Part shown: piece by piece, positions 16,866 to 25,899 of the stretch
Position numbering within the stretch: position 1 is the first letter of the stretch
How the letters are laid out: each line of letters begins with the position of its first letter
Assembly (NCBI GenBank): GCA_052386975.1
Contig: JBQTJQ010000048.1
Location: forward strand, 1 to 31,831
Length of the DNA stretch: 31,831 nt
Origin: JACPFV01 sp052386975
GTDB taxonomy: Bacteria; Pseudomonadota; Gammaproteobacteria; Nevskiales; Nevskiaceae
Direction of reading: 5' to 3'
Notes under the pieces: model-generated
What the model was told of the DNA's origin: nothing
The model's input: the letters and a program-made list of their open reading frames with translations, nothing else
Databases searched by the model: none
Program-made: the position numbers and the translations under genes

Positions 16866-18170
16866 ATGAAGGTCCTGGTGGTCGGCGGCGGCGGGCGCGA
16901 GCACGCACTGGCGTGGAAGATCGCACAGTCGCAACGCGTGACCGAGGTGCTGGTTGCGCCGGGCAACGCCGGCACCGCCACCGAACCGCGCTGCCGCAAC
17001 GTCGCGGTCGCCGCCGAGGACATTCCCGCCCTGCTCGAGCTGGCGCGGGACGAAGGCGTCGGCCTGACCGTGGTCGGCCCCGAAGGCCCGCTCGCCGCCG
17101 GCATTGTGGACGCGTTCAGCGCGGCCGGGCTGCGCTGCTTCGGTCCCAGCAAGCGCGCGGCGCAGCTCGAGTCGTCCAAGGCCTTTGCCAAGGATTTCCT
17201 GGCGCGCCACAAGATTCCGACGGCGACCTACAGGACCCACACCGAGGTCGCGCCGGCGCTGGCCGACATCGAGGCGCGCGGCGCGCCGATCGTGATCAAG
17301 GCCGACGGGCTGGCCGCCGGCAAGGGCGTGGTCGTCGCCACGACGCTGGATGAGGCCAAGGCCGCGGTGCGCGACATGCTTTCCGGAAATTCCCTCGGCG
17401 CCGCCGGCGCGCGCCTCGTGGTCGAGGATTTCCTCGACGGCGAAGAGGCGAGCTTCATCATCATGGCGGCCAACGGCCACGCGCTGGAGCTGGCGACCTC
17501 GCAGGACCACAAGCGCGTGGGCGACGGTGACACCGGGCCGAACACCGGTGGCATGGGGGCCTACTCGCCGGCGCCGGTGGTGACGCCGGCAGTGCGCGAG
17601 CGCGTGATGCGCGAGGTGATCCAGCCGACGCTCGACGGCCTGAAACAGGACGGCGTCGACTACACCGGGTTCCTGTACGCCGGGCCGTTGATCGACGGGC
17701 GGGGAGCGCCGCGCGTGCTCGAGTTCAACTGCCGCCTCGGCGATCCCGAAACCCAGCCGCTGATGATGCGGCTGAAGTCCGACATCGTCGACCTGTTCGA
17801 CGCCGCGTTGGACCGCAAGCTCGACCGGGCGCGCGCCGAGTGGGATTCACGGCCGGCGCTGGGCGTGGTGATGGCGGCGGCCGGCTACCCCGGCAGCTAC
17901 CGCAAGCGCGATTCGATCACCGGCCTCGAGCCGGCCCGCGGCACCGATCTCAGGCCCGACCTCAGGCCCGACCTCAAAGTGTTCCACGCCGGCACGGCGC
18001 TGGACGGCGCGCGCATCGTGACCACCGGCGGGCGCGTGCTGTGCGTGTGCGCGCTCGGCGACAGCGTCGCCGCGGCTCAGAAACGCGCCTACGAGGGCGT
18101 GGCGAAGATCCGCTGGGAAGGCGTGCAGTTCCGGCGCGACATCGGCCATCGCGCGATCGCCCGCGGCTAG
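16866..18170 (+). CDS. purD: Phosphoribosylamine-glycine ligase (GAR synthetase)
   Basis: A 434-residue ATP-grasp enzyme that joins glycine to phosphoribosylamine, the second step of purine synthesis. Recognisable blocks are the N-terminal MKVLVVGGGGREHALAWK, GPEGPLAAGIVD, the ATP-grasp segment PIVIKADGLAAGKGV, the family signature DHKRVGDGDTGPNTGGMGAYSP, and RVLEFNCRLGDPETQ near the metal site. Length is normal (about 430). A 12-base tandem duplication adds a repeated DLRP just before the conserved KVFHAGT block. The usual partner purH is not next to it here. It converges on the PDZ gene with only four bases between stops. Confidence 0.97.
   Translation: MKVLVVGGGGREHALAWKIAQSQRVTEVLVAPGNAGTATEPRCRNVAVAAEDIPALLELARDEGVGLTVVGPEGPLAAGIVDAFSAAGLRCFGPSKRAAQLESSKAFAKDFLARHKIPTATYRTHTEVAPALADIEARGAPIVIKADGLAAGKGVVVATTLDEAKAAVRDMLSGNSLGAAGARLVVEDFLDGEEASFIIMAANGHALELATSQDHKRVGDGDTGPNTGGMGAYSPAPVVTPAVRERVMREVIQPTLDGLKQDGVDYTGFLYAGPLIDGRGAPRVLEFNCRLGDPETQPLMMRLKSDIVDLFDAALDRKLDRARAEWDSRPALGVVMAAAGYPGSYRKRDSITGLEPARGTDLRPDLRPDLKVFHAGTALDGARIVTTGGRVLCVCALGDSVAAAQKRAYEGVAKIRWEGVQFRRDIGHRAIARG
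17949..17972 (+). repeat. 12-base tandem duplication in purD
   Basis: CTCAGGCCCGAC occurs twice in direct succession (17949-17960 and 17961-17972), followed by a partial third unit. It encodes LRPDLRPD in a surface loop of PurD and keeps the frame. Confidence 0.9.
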
Positions 18171-18174
18171 GTCC

Positions 18175-19221
18175 TCAGGTCGCCCCGTCTTCGTCGTCGT
18201 TGCCGTCCTTGGGACGGCGCGCGGGCGGAGTCGCCGGAGCCGGCGGCGTCGGCGGAGCCGGCGCGACGGGCGGCACCGGCTTCACGCGCTTGGGCGTGAT
18301 GCTGGCGACCGGGATCGTGCCACGCAGCTCCATGCGGCTGCCCTGGCGCACGATCTCGAGCTTCACCGACTGCTCCTCGGCGCGCGAGCGCAGCTTGTCG
18401 AGCACGGTCACCGGCTCGGACACGCTGACGCCGTCGATCTTCTGGATCACGTCGCCGCTCTTGAGCCCGAGCGTGCCTTCCTTCGGCGCCTTGACCACCA
18501 GCACGCCGTCGCCGGTCTTGAAGTAGGCGCCGAGGTCCTCGTCGAGCTTGGCCAGCTCGAGGCCGCGGATCGCCGGGCCGCGGAACTGCATCCACGGGAT
18601 GTCCGCCATCGGCGCCTTGTAGATGTCCCCTTCGTGCAGCCAGTCGTCGAGCAGCGGCATCGGCGGCATCATCCCCATCGGCTCGGGCGACTGCGTAGTG
18701 ACCGTCGTGCTGCGGCTGCGGCCGTCCCGCTCGAATTCGACCTTGGCCTCGTCGCCGGCCTTGAGCTTGCGCATCACTTCTTTCATCTTGGCCTGCGGTG
18801 ACACCTTCTTGCCCTCGGCCGCGAGCGACTTGCCGTTGATCGCGGTCAGCAGGTCGCCGGCCTTGAGGCCGGCCTTCTCGGCACCGCTGCCGGGCGTCAC
18901 CGCCTGCAGGCGCACGCCGCGCATCTCGCCGTCCTCGAAGTCGTCCGGGATCAGCACGCCGAGCATGGCGCGCTTGGGATCGGTCATGTACTCGAAGTAC
19001 TGCACCTTCGGGTTGTCGCGCTCGACCTTGGCCATCGAGCGGGCCAGCTCGCGCGTGGCCTTCTGCAGCTCGGCCCGCGCCTTCTCGACCTCCTGCCGGG
19101 CGCGCTCCAGGTCCTTGCGGGCCTGCTGCTGGTCCTCATCCGGGCCTGCCGCAACCGGCAAGGCCATCGCGGCGAGGGCGAATGCGGCGAGCAGCGCCGC
19201 TCCAATCTGCTGGTGTCTCAT
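18175..19221 (-). CDS. Periplasmic protein with two PDZ domains
   Basis: A 348-residue exported protein. The signal peptide ends near AAG at residue ~26. A charged helical segment (~28-70, QQQARKDLERARQEVEKA) is a probable coiled coil. PDZ1 spans ~85-170 (GVLIPDD...AEKAGLKAGDLLTAING) and PDZ2 ~228-300 (GVLVVKAPKEGTLGLKSGDVIQKIDG). The tail is Pro/Ala rich and acidic. There is no trypsin-like domain or His-Asp-Ser triad, so it is not a DegP/HtrA protease. It is the third gene of a sigma/anti-sigma operon, starting seven bases after the anti-sigma stop. It could sense misfolded envelope proteins or modulate release of the sigma factor, but that is inference. Confidence 0.85.
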   Translation of the reverse strand: MRHQQIGAALLAAFALAAMALPVAAGPDEDQQQARKDLERARQEVEKARAELQKATRELARSMAKVERDNPKVQYFEYMTDPKRAMLGVLIPDDFEDGEMRGVRLQAVTPGSGAEKAGLKAGDLLTAINGKSLAAEGKKVSPQAKMKEVMRKLKAGDEAKVEFERDGRSRSTTVTTQSPEPMGMMPPMPLLDDWLHEGDIYKAPMADIPWMQFRGPAIRGLELAKLDEDLGAYFKTGDGVLVVKAPKEGTLGLKSGDVIQKIDGVSVSEPVTVLDKLRSRAEEQSVKLEIVRQGSRMELRGTIPVASITPKRVKPVPPVAPAPPTPPAPATPPARRPKDGNDDEDGAT

Positions 19222-19228
19222 TGAGTCC

Positions 19229-19777
19229 TCAGTACTGATATGACGCGTACTGCAAGGCGGGTGCTTCGGGTTCGTGCAGCTCGACCAGCGCGTTCATCAG
19301 CTTCACGCGATAGCGCCACAGCTGCTCGGCGGATTCGGTGTCGGCAAAATTGATCTGGGCGTCGACGCGGCGCAGTTCCTGCTCGAGCAGGCCGGCGCGG
19401 GTGTCGCGGTTGGTGTCCCACATCGCCACCTGGGTGCGCACCGCCGCCAGCTCGCGCTCGAGGGCCTGCGAGCGCTGGATCAGCTGGGTGACGGCCGGGG
19501 AGACGCGCGGCGCCGCGGGGGCGGTAGCGACTACGGTGGCCTGGCTCGCCGGCGGCGGCGCGGATTCGGGACGCAGGCCGACCAGGCCGACGCCGACCAG
19601 CACCGAGGCGGCCAGGGCGAAGCCGCCGCCGGCCATGGCGTAGTTGCGGCGGCGCGCGCTCAGGCGCGCGTCCAAGCGCGCCCAGCCGCCGGCGGGCGGC
19701 GTGAACGCCGGCAGGGCCCGCAGCCGCGCGGGGAGCGGGTCCGGGTTCAGGCGGTCTTCATTAATTCGGTTGAACAT
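19229..19777 (-). CDS. Putative membrane anti-sigma factor
   Basis: A 182-residue protein with one membrane helix (~48-68, AMAGGGFALAASVLVGVGLVG). A 45-residue cytoplasmic N-terminus is followed by a periplasmic part with a predicted coiled coil (IQRSQALERELAAVRTQV). The HxxxCxxC motif of zinc-binding anti-sigma factors is absent, and I do not recognise the family by sequence. The call rests on context: the start overlaps the upstream sigma factor gene by 31 bases, the standard position and coupling of an anti-sigma gene, and the topology fits. The PDZ gene follows at seven bases. A structural role unrelated to sigma control remains possible. Confidence 0.65.
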   Translation of the reverse strand: MFNRINEDRLNPDPLPARLRALPAFTPPAGGWARLDARLSARRRNYAMAGGGFALAASVLVGVGLVGLRPESAPPPASQATVVATAPAAPRVSPAVTQLIQRSQALERELAAVRTQVAMWDTNRDTRAGLLEQELRRVDAQINFADTESAEQLWRYRVKLMNALVELHEPEAPALQYASYQY

Positions 19778-20352
19778 GGCTCGTTACCTTTACCGTTCAT
19801 CATTCCCTGGGCCGACTGCGGCTCCCCGCCCAGCAGGGCTCTCAACTTCTGGTGCGCGCGCGACAGCTGCGACTTCGAAAAGCTCACCGTCTTGCCGCAC
19901 ATCGCGGCGATCTCCGCGTGGGTGTAGCCCTCCACGTGGTACAGCCAGAGCACCGATCGCGGCAGGCTGGGCAACAGCCCCAGCGCCCGCTCGAGGTCGA
20001 CGTCCGACACGTCCTCGCAGCCGACCGACTGCATCACCAGTTCGTCGGTCGTGAACAAACCCATGAAGTACCGGCCGCGGCGCAGGTGCATCAGCGATTC
20101 CGACGCCGCGATCGACCGCAGCCACAGCCCGAACGGGGCCTCGGCCCGGTACTGGTGCAAGCGCCCGAACGCCTTCATGAACGCGTCCTGCGTCACATCG
20201 CGCGCGGCGTCGGGGTCTCCGACCATCCGGCGCGCGAGGGTGTACACGGCGTGCTCGAAATCCTTGTACAGGCGGCCCTGCGCGGCACGGTCGCCCTGGC
20301 GGGCTCCCGCCAGGACCTCGTCCGCCACGGGCACGTCGAAGGCGCTGGCCAT
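19747..20352 (-). CDS. ECF-type RNA polymerase sigma factor (sigma70 family)
   Basis: A 201-residue protein with region 2 at ~28-85 (LYKDFEHAVYTLARRMVGD, DVTQDAFMKAFGRLHQYR, FGLWLRSIAASESL). Region 4 lies at ~125-175 (LPSLPRSVLWLYHVEGYTHAEIAAMCGKTVSFSKSQLSRAH cluster, a helix-turn-helix). Regions 1 and 3 are missing, as in ECF sigma factors. It directs RNA polymerase to stress or envelope promoters whose sequence is unknown. The ATG at 20352 is the only good start near the conserved part. The gene is first in a three-gene operon with the putative anti-sigma and PDZ genes. Its own upstream region is only ~100 bases and contains a REP pair. Confidence 0.9.
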   Translation of the reverse strand: MASAFDVPVADEVLAGARQGDRAAQGRLYKDFEHAVYTLARRMVGDPDAARDVTQDAFMKAFGRLHQYRAEAPFGLWLRSIAASESLMHLRRGRYFMGLFTTDELVMQSVGCEDVSDVDLERALGLLPSLPRSVLWLYHVEGYTHAEIAAMCGKTVSFSKSQLSRAHQKLRALLGGEPQSAQGMMNGKGNEPCSTELMKTA

Positions 20353-20401
20353 GTCCGGTAGATGTCTGAAAAGCCTAAAAGGTCGCGGGGTTGGGCGCCT
20401 A

Positions 20402-20458
20402 TTGTAGGGCGGCATTTCCATGCAGCCGGCGTGTCGGCAAAGGATTGCCGACCTACAA
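20402..20458. repeat. REP pair (BIME-like) copy 1, GTAGG type
   Basis: A ~57-base unit bounded by TTGTAGG (20402-20408) and CCTACAA (20452-20458). It encloses a degraded first hairpin and a perfect second one (GTCGGCAA-AGGA-TTGCCGAC, 20433-20452). Each half begins, from the outside, with GTAG, the tetranucleotide that REP-associated tyrosine transposases recognise at the foot of REP hairpins. It lies between the sigma factor gene and the hydrolase stop. Confidence 0.85.
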
Positions 20459-21334
20459 GGCCTGTCTTCCCAGGAACGCTGCCACGGCCGTGTGGGCGGC
20501 GGCAGGGTCTTCCAGCATGAAACAGTGGTGGCCCGGGACCGTGGCGACCTCGACCGCGAGGTTGTGCCGGCGCGCCAGGCGGCTGGCCAGCGGGAAGAAG
20601 TCGTAGCTGCCGGCGCCGTGCAGGAACAGGATCGGGACGTCCACGGTCCGGAACGACGGCCAGGGGTAGACCGGGCGCCCGTAGATCTCGGCCTCGAGCT
20701 CGGGCGGGCAGCACAGTACCCGCTGGTCGCCGGCATCGCGGGTGGCGTAGTCGGCGAAGCAGGCCAGCGCCTCCTCGGTCCAGCCCCGGTAGATGCCCCG
20801 GCCGCGCAGGCGGGCGATGACTTCGTCGCGGGACGGCCACTCGCGCCGGCGGCGCAGGGCGGCACGCTTCATCGGGTGCAGGCCCAGCAGAACCATGAGC
20901 CGCATGCCGAGCCAGACCGGGTTGGGGAACACGATGGGATCCAGCAGCACCAGCGCCTTGAACAGGCCGGGGTTGTCCGCCGCGACTTTCAGCGTCATGG
21001 CCGCGCCGAATGAATGGCCGATGCCCACCAGCGGCCGGCCGTCGGGCAGCCCCTGCTCGCGCATGACCTCCGGAATGCGCCGGGCGATGTCGCCGACCCC
21101 GGAGAAGTGCTCCGGCGCATCGGAGTCGCCCTGGCCTTCGATGTCGTGGGTGAAGATCCCGTAGCGCGGCAGGAAGCGCTTCAGGAACGGCCAGTAGACG
21201 CCGCCGCAGAAGCCGTTGCCGGCCAGGAAATGCAGCGTGGCGCCGTCACCTGCGGCGGCGCGCCCGCGCAGTCTCGGCCCGCCGCCGGCGGCGGATTCCC
21301 AGCGCGAGAGATCTCCGTAGGGCGGCATGCCCAT
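20453..21334 (-). CDS. Alpha/beta hydrolase
   Basis: A protein of about 293 residues with the alpha/beta-hydrolase fold. The oxyanion region is LHFLAGNGFCGG, the nucleophile elbow GHSFGAAM contains the catalytic Ser, the acid Asp lies in ILFLHGAGSYDFFP, and the catalytic His in VPGHHCFMLEDP. No signal peptide is seen; the enzyme is probably cytoplasmic and the substrate is unknown. The start is uncertain: ATGs at 21334 and 21328 and a TTG at 21355 all lie inside the REP pair upstream, and conserved sequence begins only ~35 residues later. The TAG stop is supplied by the GTAG of the downstream REP pair. It lies between cysC and the sigma operon on the same strand. Confidence 0.85.
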   Translation of the reverse strand: MGMPPYGDLSRWESAAGGGPRLRGRAAAGDGATLHFLAGNGFCGGVYWPFLKRFLPRYGIFTHDIEGQGDSDAPEHFSGVGDIARRIPEVMREQGLPDGRPLVGIGHSFGAAMTLKVAADNPGLFKALVLLDPIVFPNPVWLGMRLMVLLGLHPMKRAALRRRREWPSRDEVIARLRGRGIYRGWTEEALACFADYATRDAGDQRVLCCPPELEAEIYGRPVYPWPSFRTVDVPILFLHGAGSYDFFPLASRLARRHNLAVEVATVPGHHCFMLEDPAAAHTAVAAFLGRQAL

Positions 21335-21372
21335 GCCGCCGTGGCCCGTCGGCAATGGCTTGCCGACCTACG
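21316..21372. repeat. REP pair (BIME-like) copy 2, GTAGG type
   Basis: Bounded by CGTAGG (21316-21321) and CCTACG (21367-21372). It contains two perfect 8-base-pair hairpins: GGCGGCAT-GCCC-ATGCCGCC (21321-21340) and GTCGGCAA-TGGC-TTGCCGAC (21348-21367). It has the same architecture as the copy at 20402-20458 but is better preserved. It provides the cysC stop codon and holds all candidate hydrolase start codons. Confidence 0.9.
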
Positions 21373-21985
21373 CCAGGCGGCCCGCGCGCTGCAGCGCCTC
21401 GAGCAGCAGCCGCGTGCTCTGCTGCAAGTCGTGCTGCGCGGTGTCGATCACCAGCTCGGGCTTGAGCGGCTCCTCGTAGGGCGAGTCGATGCCGGTGAAC
21501 TGCTTGATCGCGCCGGTGCGGGCCTTCTTGTAAAGGCCCTTCGGGTCGCGCTGCTCGCAGAGGTCGAGCGGCGCCTTGACGTACACCTCGAAGAACTCGC
21601 CGGGCTGCACCAGCGCGCGCACCAGGTCGCGGTCGGCGCGGAACGGCGAGATGAATGCGGTGATCGCGATCAGGCCGGCGTCGACGAACAGCCTGGACAC
21701 CTCGCCGATGCGGCGGATGTTCTCGGTGCGGTCGGCATCCGAGAAGCCGAGGTTCTTGTTCAGGCCCATGCGGACGTTGTCGCCATCCAGCAGGTAGCTG
21801 TGGTGGCCGGAACCGTACAGCTCGCCTTCGAGCGCGTTGGCGATGGTGGACTTGCCGGAGCCGGACAGGCCGGTGAGCCAGACGATGCAGGGCTGCTGCT
21901 TTTTCTGCGCCGCACGCTCCTCGCGCGTGACCCTGTGGGCGTGCCAGACGAGGTTGCGGGAGGCCGCGGCGCGGTCCTGGCTCAT
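21368..21985 (-). CDS. cysC: Adenylylsulfate kinase
   Basis: A 205-residue cytoplasmic APS kinase, which phosphorylates adenosine 5'-phosphosulfate to PAPS. The P-loop is GLSGSGKST. DGDNVRMGLNKNLGFSDADR is the APS-binding region, with the ENIRR motif following, then FISPFRADRD and the lid region with DPKGLYKKARTG. Length and order match stand-alone CysC and there is no fusion to CysN. The ATG at 21985 gives the usual N-terminal WHAHRVTREERA block. It is divergent from cysH across a 151-base gap in which no clear regulator site was seen. The TAG stop comes from the adjacent REP sequence. Confidence 0.96.
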   Translation of the reverse strand: MSQDRAAASRNLVWHAHRVTREERAAQKKQQPCIVWLTGLSGSGKSTIANALEGELYGSGHHSYLLDGDNVRMGLNKNLGFSDADRTENIRRIGEVSRLFVDAGLIAITAFISPFRADRDLVRALVQPGEFFEVYVKAPLDLCEQRDPKGLYKKARTGAIKQFTGIDSPYEEPLKPELVIDTAQHDLQQSTRLLLEALQRAGRLA

Positions 21986-22136
21986 GTGCGGGAAGCTCCT
22001 CGAAGCGGATGCGGAAAAGCGGGCGTCGGAGGCTAGGACGCAGCCCCGGCCGCGTCAAGGCCGCGGGCCTGCCTATCGTTAGACCGAATCGCGGGCGCTC
22101 CGGCCCGGCACGGGGCGGCCGCTAAAATACCGGCCC

Positions 22137-22757
22137 ATGACGATGCCCGACCTGCGCCAGGCCAATGCCGAGCTCGGCCGCGATCCCGAGCGCCTGACCG
22201 CCTGGGCGCTGGGGCTGGGCGAGCGCGCGTTCTGCTCGAGCAGCTTCGGCCCGTTCTCCGCGGTCACGCTGCACATGGCCTCGCGCGTGCAGCCACAGAT
22301 CCCGGTGATCTGGATCGATTCGGGCTACGGCACCGCGGCGATGTACCGCTACGTCGACGAGGTCACCGGGCAGCTCAAGCTGAACCTGTACATCGTGCGG
22401 CCGCGCCGCTCGCGCGCCCACCGCGAGGCGGCCGACGGGCCGCTGCCGGAAGTCGGTTCCCCCGGCCATGCCGCGTTCACCGAGGAAGTGAAGCTGGAGC
22501 CGTTCGACCGCGCGGTGCGCGAGCTCGGCGGCAAGGTCTGGATCACCGGCATCCGCGCGGAGGAGACTGCCGAGCGCGCCCGCATGGAGCCGGTCAGCCT
22601 GGCGCGCGACGGCATCATCCGGGTGGCGCCGGTGCTGCGCTGGAACGCCCGGCAGATGCACGACTACCTCAAGCGCCACCACCTGCCGAACAATTTCGAC
22701 TACTTCGATCCGACCAAGGTCGAAGACCGGCGGGAGTGCGGCCTGCACGTCGGCTGA
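22137..22757 (+). CDS. cysH: Phosphoadenylyl-sulfate (PAPS) reductase, short form
   Basis: A 206-residue enzyme predicted to reduce PAPS to sulfite and PAP using thioredoxin. The PP-loop-like SSSFGPFSAVTLH, the IDSGYGTAAMYRY block, WITGIRAEETAERA, the KVLP-like RVAPVLRWN block and the catalytic ECGLH at the C-terminus are all present. The cysteine pairs that bind a [4Fe-4S] cluster in APS reductases are absent, which favours PAPS as substrate, in agreement with cysC and cysQ in the window. It is ~38 residues shorter than E. coli CysH (244). The GYLSVGDTHTTR region before the catalytic Cys is replaced by a short NNFDYFDPTKVEDRR stretch. Loss of that loop is notable, but the frame is intact and the active Cys is kept. 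Confidence 0.9.
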   Translation: MTMPDLRQANAELGRDPERLTAWALGLGERAFCSSSFGPFSAVTLHMASRVQPQIPVIWIDSGYGTAAMYRYVDEVTGQLKLNLYIVRPRRSRAHREAADGPLPEVGSPGHAAFTEEVKLEPFDRAVRELGGKVWITGIRAEETAERARMEPVSLARDGIIRVAPVLRWNARQMHDYLKRHHLPNNFDYFDPTKVEDRRECGLHVG

Positions 22758-22842
22758 CCGGCCCGGCGGTTCCATTGGACGGCGGTTCCTTTAGACTTGG
22801 GCCTTCAATCGCCGGGACGGCGCCGGGGGCGCTTGCGCACGA

Positions 22843-23760
22843 ATGTGGACGGTAATCGTCACCGACCAGCAGGGTAAGCTCATCGGGGAATTTCCCTGGG
22901 CGCAGGGGTCGCTGACCATCGGCCGCGACCAGAGCCGCAGCATCGTCCTGCCGAACAAGACCGCCTCGCGCAAGCACGCGCGCCTCGACATGATCAACGG
23001 CATGCCGGTGATCGTCGACGAGGGCAGCGCCAACGGCACCCAGGTCAACGGCGCCACCATCAAGACCCCGACCCGCATCGACGAGTCCAGCAAGGTCGAC
23101 GTCGGCGAGTTCCGCATCACGCTGCAGCGCCCGGTGGAGGAAGACGACGGCGAGCGTACCGTGATGATGAAGCCCAAGGGCTTCGGCACGGTGGCCCCGC
23201 CGCCCCCGCGCGCGGCCCCGCCGGCGCCCCCGCGCGCGGCCCCGCCGCCGCCACCGAAGCCGGCGATGCCGGCCCCGGCGATGCCCAAGCCGGCGATGCC
23301 CGCGACGCCCAGGCCCGCGATGCCGGCTCCCGCCATGCCGGCTCCGGCCATGCCGGAAATGGGCGACGTCACCAGCCAGTTCGAGCGCCAGCTGCAGAGC
23401 GTGCGCGCCTACCGCGAGGAAGCGCAGTCCGGCACGCTGAACAAGAAGGCCAAGGTCGACGCGCTGTGGGCGACCATGATCACCAACATGCGCTCGCTGC
23501 AGTCGCGCCTGAGGGCCGACAAGCGCGTGCTGGCCTTCGACATCAACCGCGACGCGACCGAAGTGTCGGTCAAGGTGGCCGATCCGCGCGAGAAGCGCGG
23601 CCACCGCTACTTCATGGTCACGCGCAACCATCCCGAGGGGAAATTCACCGGCCTCGAGTCGGTGTACGTGCGCGAATTCGGCCGCGAGGACCAGACCTTC
23701 GACGAGCCGGCCAAGGCGATGGAAGAGCTGATCATGAGGATCGCCGCGACGCTGGCGTAG
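22843..23760 (+). CDS. FHA-domain protein with Pro/Ala/Met-rich linker
   Basis: A 305-residue cytoplasmic protein. The N-terminal FHA domain (~1-98) has IGRDQSR (Arg28), TASRKHARL (Ser42, Arg43, His45) and SANGTQVNG (Asn64). It therefore keeps the phosphothreonine-binding residues. DDGERTVMM follows at ~101-109; this Thr in an acidic context is a plausible kinase target. Then comes a low-complexity linker (~115-175) of PAMPAPAMPKP units. A C-terminal domain (~178-305, SQFERQLQSVRAYREEA ... EELIMRIAATLA), which I do not recognise, completes the protein. No enzyme domain is visible. It may be an adaptor for the Ser/Thr kinases of the window (inference). Its TAG stop lies directly against the palindrome at 23762. 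Confidence 0.85.
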   Translation: MWTVIVTDQQGKLIGEFPWAQGSLTIGRDQSRSIVLPNKTASRKHARLDMINGMPVIVDEGSANGTQVNGATIKTPTRIDESSKVDVGEFRITLQRPVEEDDGERTVMMKPKGFGTVAPPPPRAAPPAPPRAAPPPPPKPAMPAPAMPKPAMPATPRPAMPAPAMPAPAMPEMGDVTSQFERQLQSVRAYREEAQSGTLNKKAKVDALWATMITNMRSLQSRLRADKRVLAFDINRDATEVSVKVADPREKRGHRYFMVTRNHPEGKFTGLESVYVREFGREDQTFDEPAKAMEELIMRIAATLA

Positions 23761-23761
23761 A

Positions 23762-23832
23762 AAAAAAGGGGACAGAACTATTTTTTGCCGGGAGACAGGC
23801 GGCAGCGGGAAAAATAGTTCTGTCCCCTTTTT

Positions 23833-23833
<1 letters not shown>
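23762..23833. repeat. GGGGACAGA palindrome copy 1, at the fha/acs convergence
   Basis: Two perfect 24-base arms (23762-23785 and 23810-23833) have the form A6-GGGGACAGAACTA-T5 and its complement. A nested TGCCG/CGGCA stem (23786-23790 with 23800-23804) lies between them. It fills the whole gap between two convergent stop codons and should also act as a bidirectional intrinsic terminator, since each arm ends in a T-run. Its core is shared with the palindromes at 25818 and 28006. Confidence 0.9.
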
Positions 23834-25797
<1,964 letters not shown>

Positions 25798-25817
25798 GGC
25801 TGGCTCTCCTCCTGACT

Positions 25818-25878
25818 GGGGACAGACCACTTGTTCAGGAATGATATTCGAAGCAACCTGAATAAGTGGTCTGTCCCC
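25818..25878. repeat. GGGGACAGA palindrome copy 2, between acs and rlmJ
   Basis: GGGGACAGACCACTT (25818-25832) is exactly complementary to 25864-25878. After one non-matching base, TTCAGG (25834-25839) pairs with CCTGAA (25857-25862), giving a ~22-base-pair hairpin. It fills most of the 102-base divergent gap, immediately next to the acs ribosome site, so the acs promoter must lie in or beyond it. Confidence 0.88.
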
Positions 25879-25899
25879 GGTTACCTGATAATCCCGGCC

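Noticed and set aside
15615..17510. 631-codon minus-strand open frame opposite the phosphoesterase and purD
   Set aside because: It spans two well-supported genes and an intergenic gap, and shows no recognisable domain.
18175..19221. DegP/HtrA-type protease
   Set aside because: Two PDZ domains are present but there is no trypsin-like domain or catalytic triad.
20402..21372. Insertion sequence carrying the hydrolase gene
   Set aside because: The flanking units are REP hairpin pairs rather than long terminal inverted repeats, no transposase is present, and no target duplication was found.
22137..22757. APS reductase of the iron-sulfur type
   Set aside because: The cysteine pairs that bind the [4Fe-4S] cluster are absent, and cysC and cysQ in the window fit the PAPS route.
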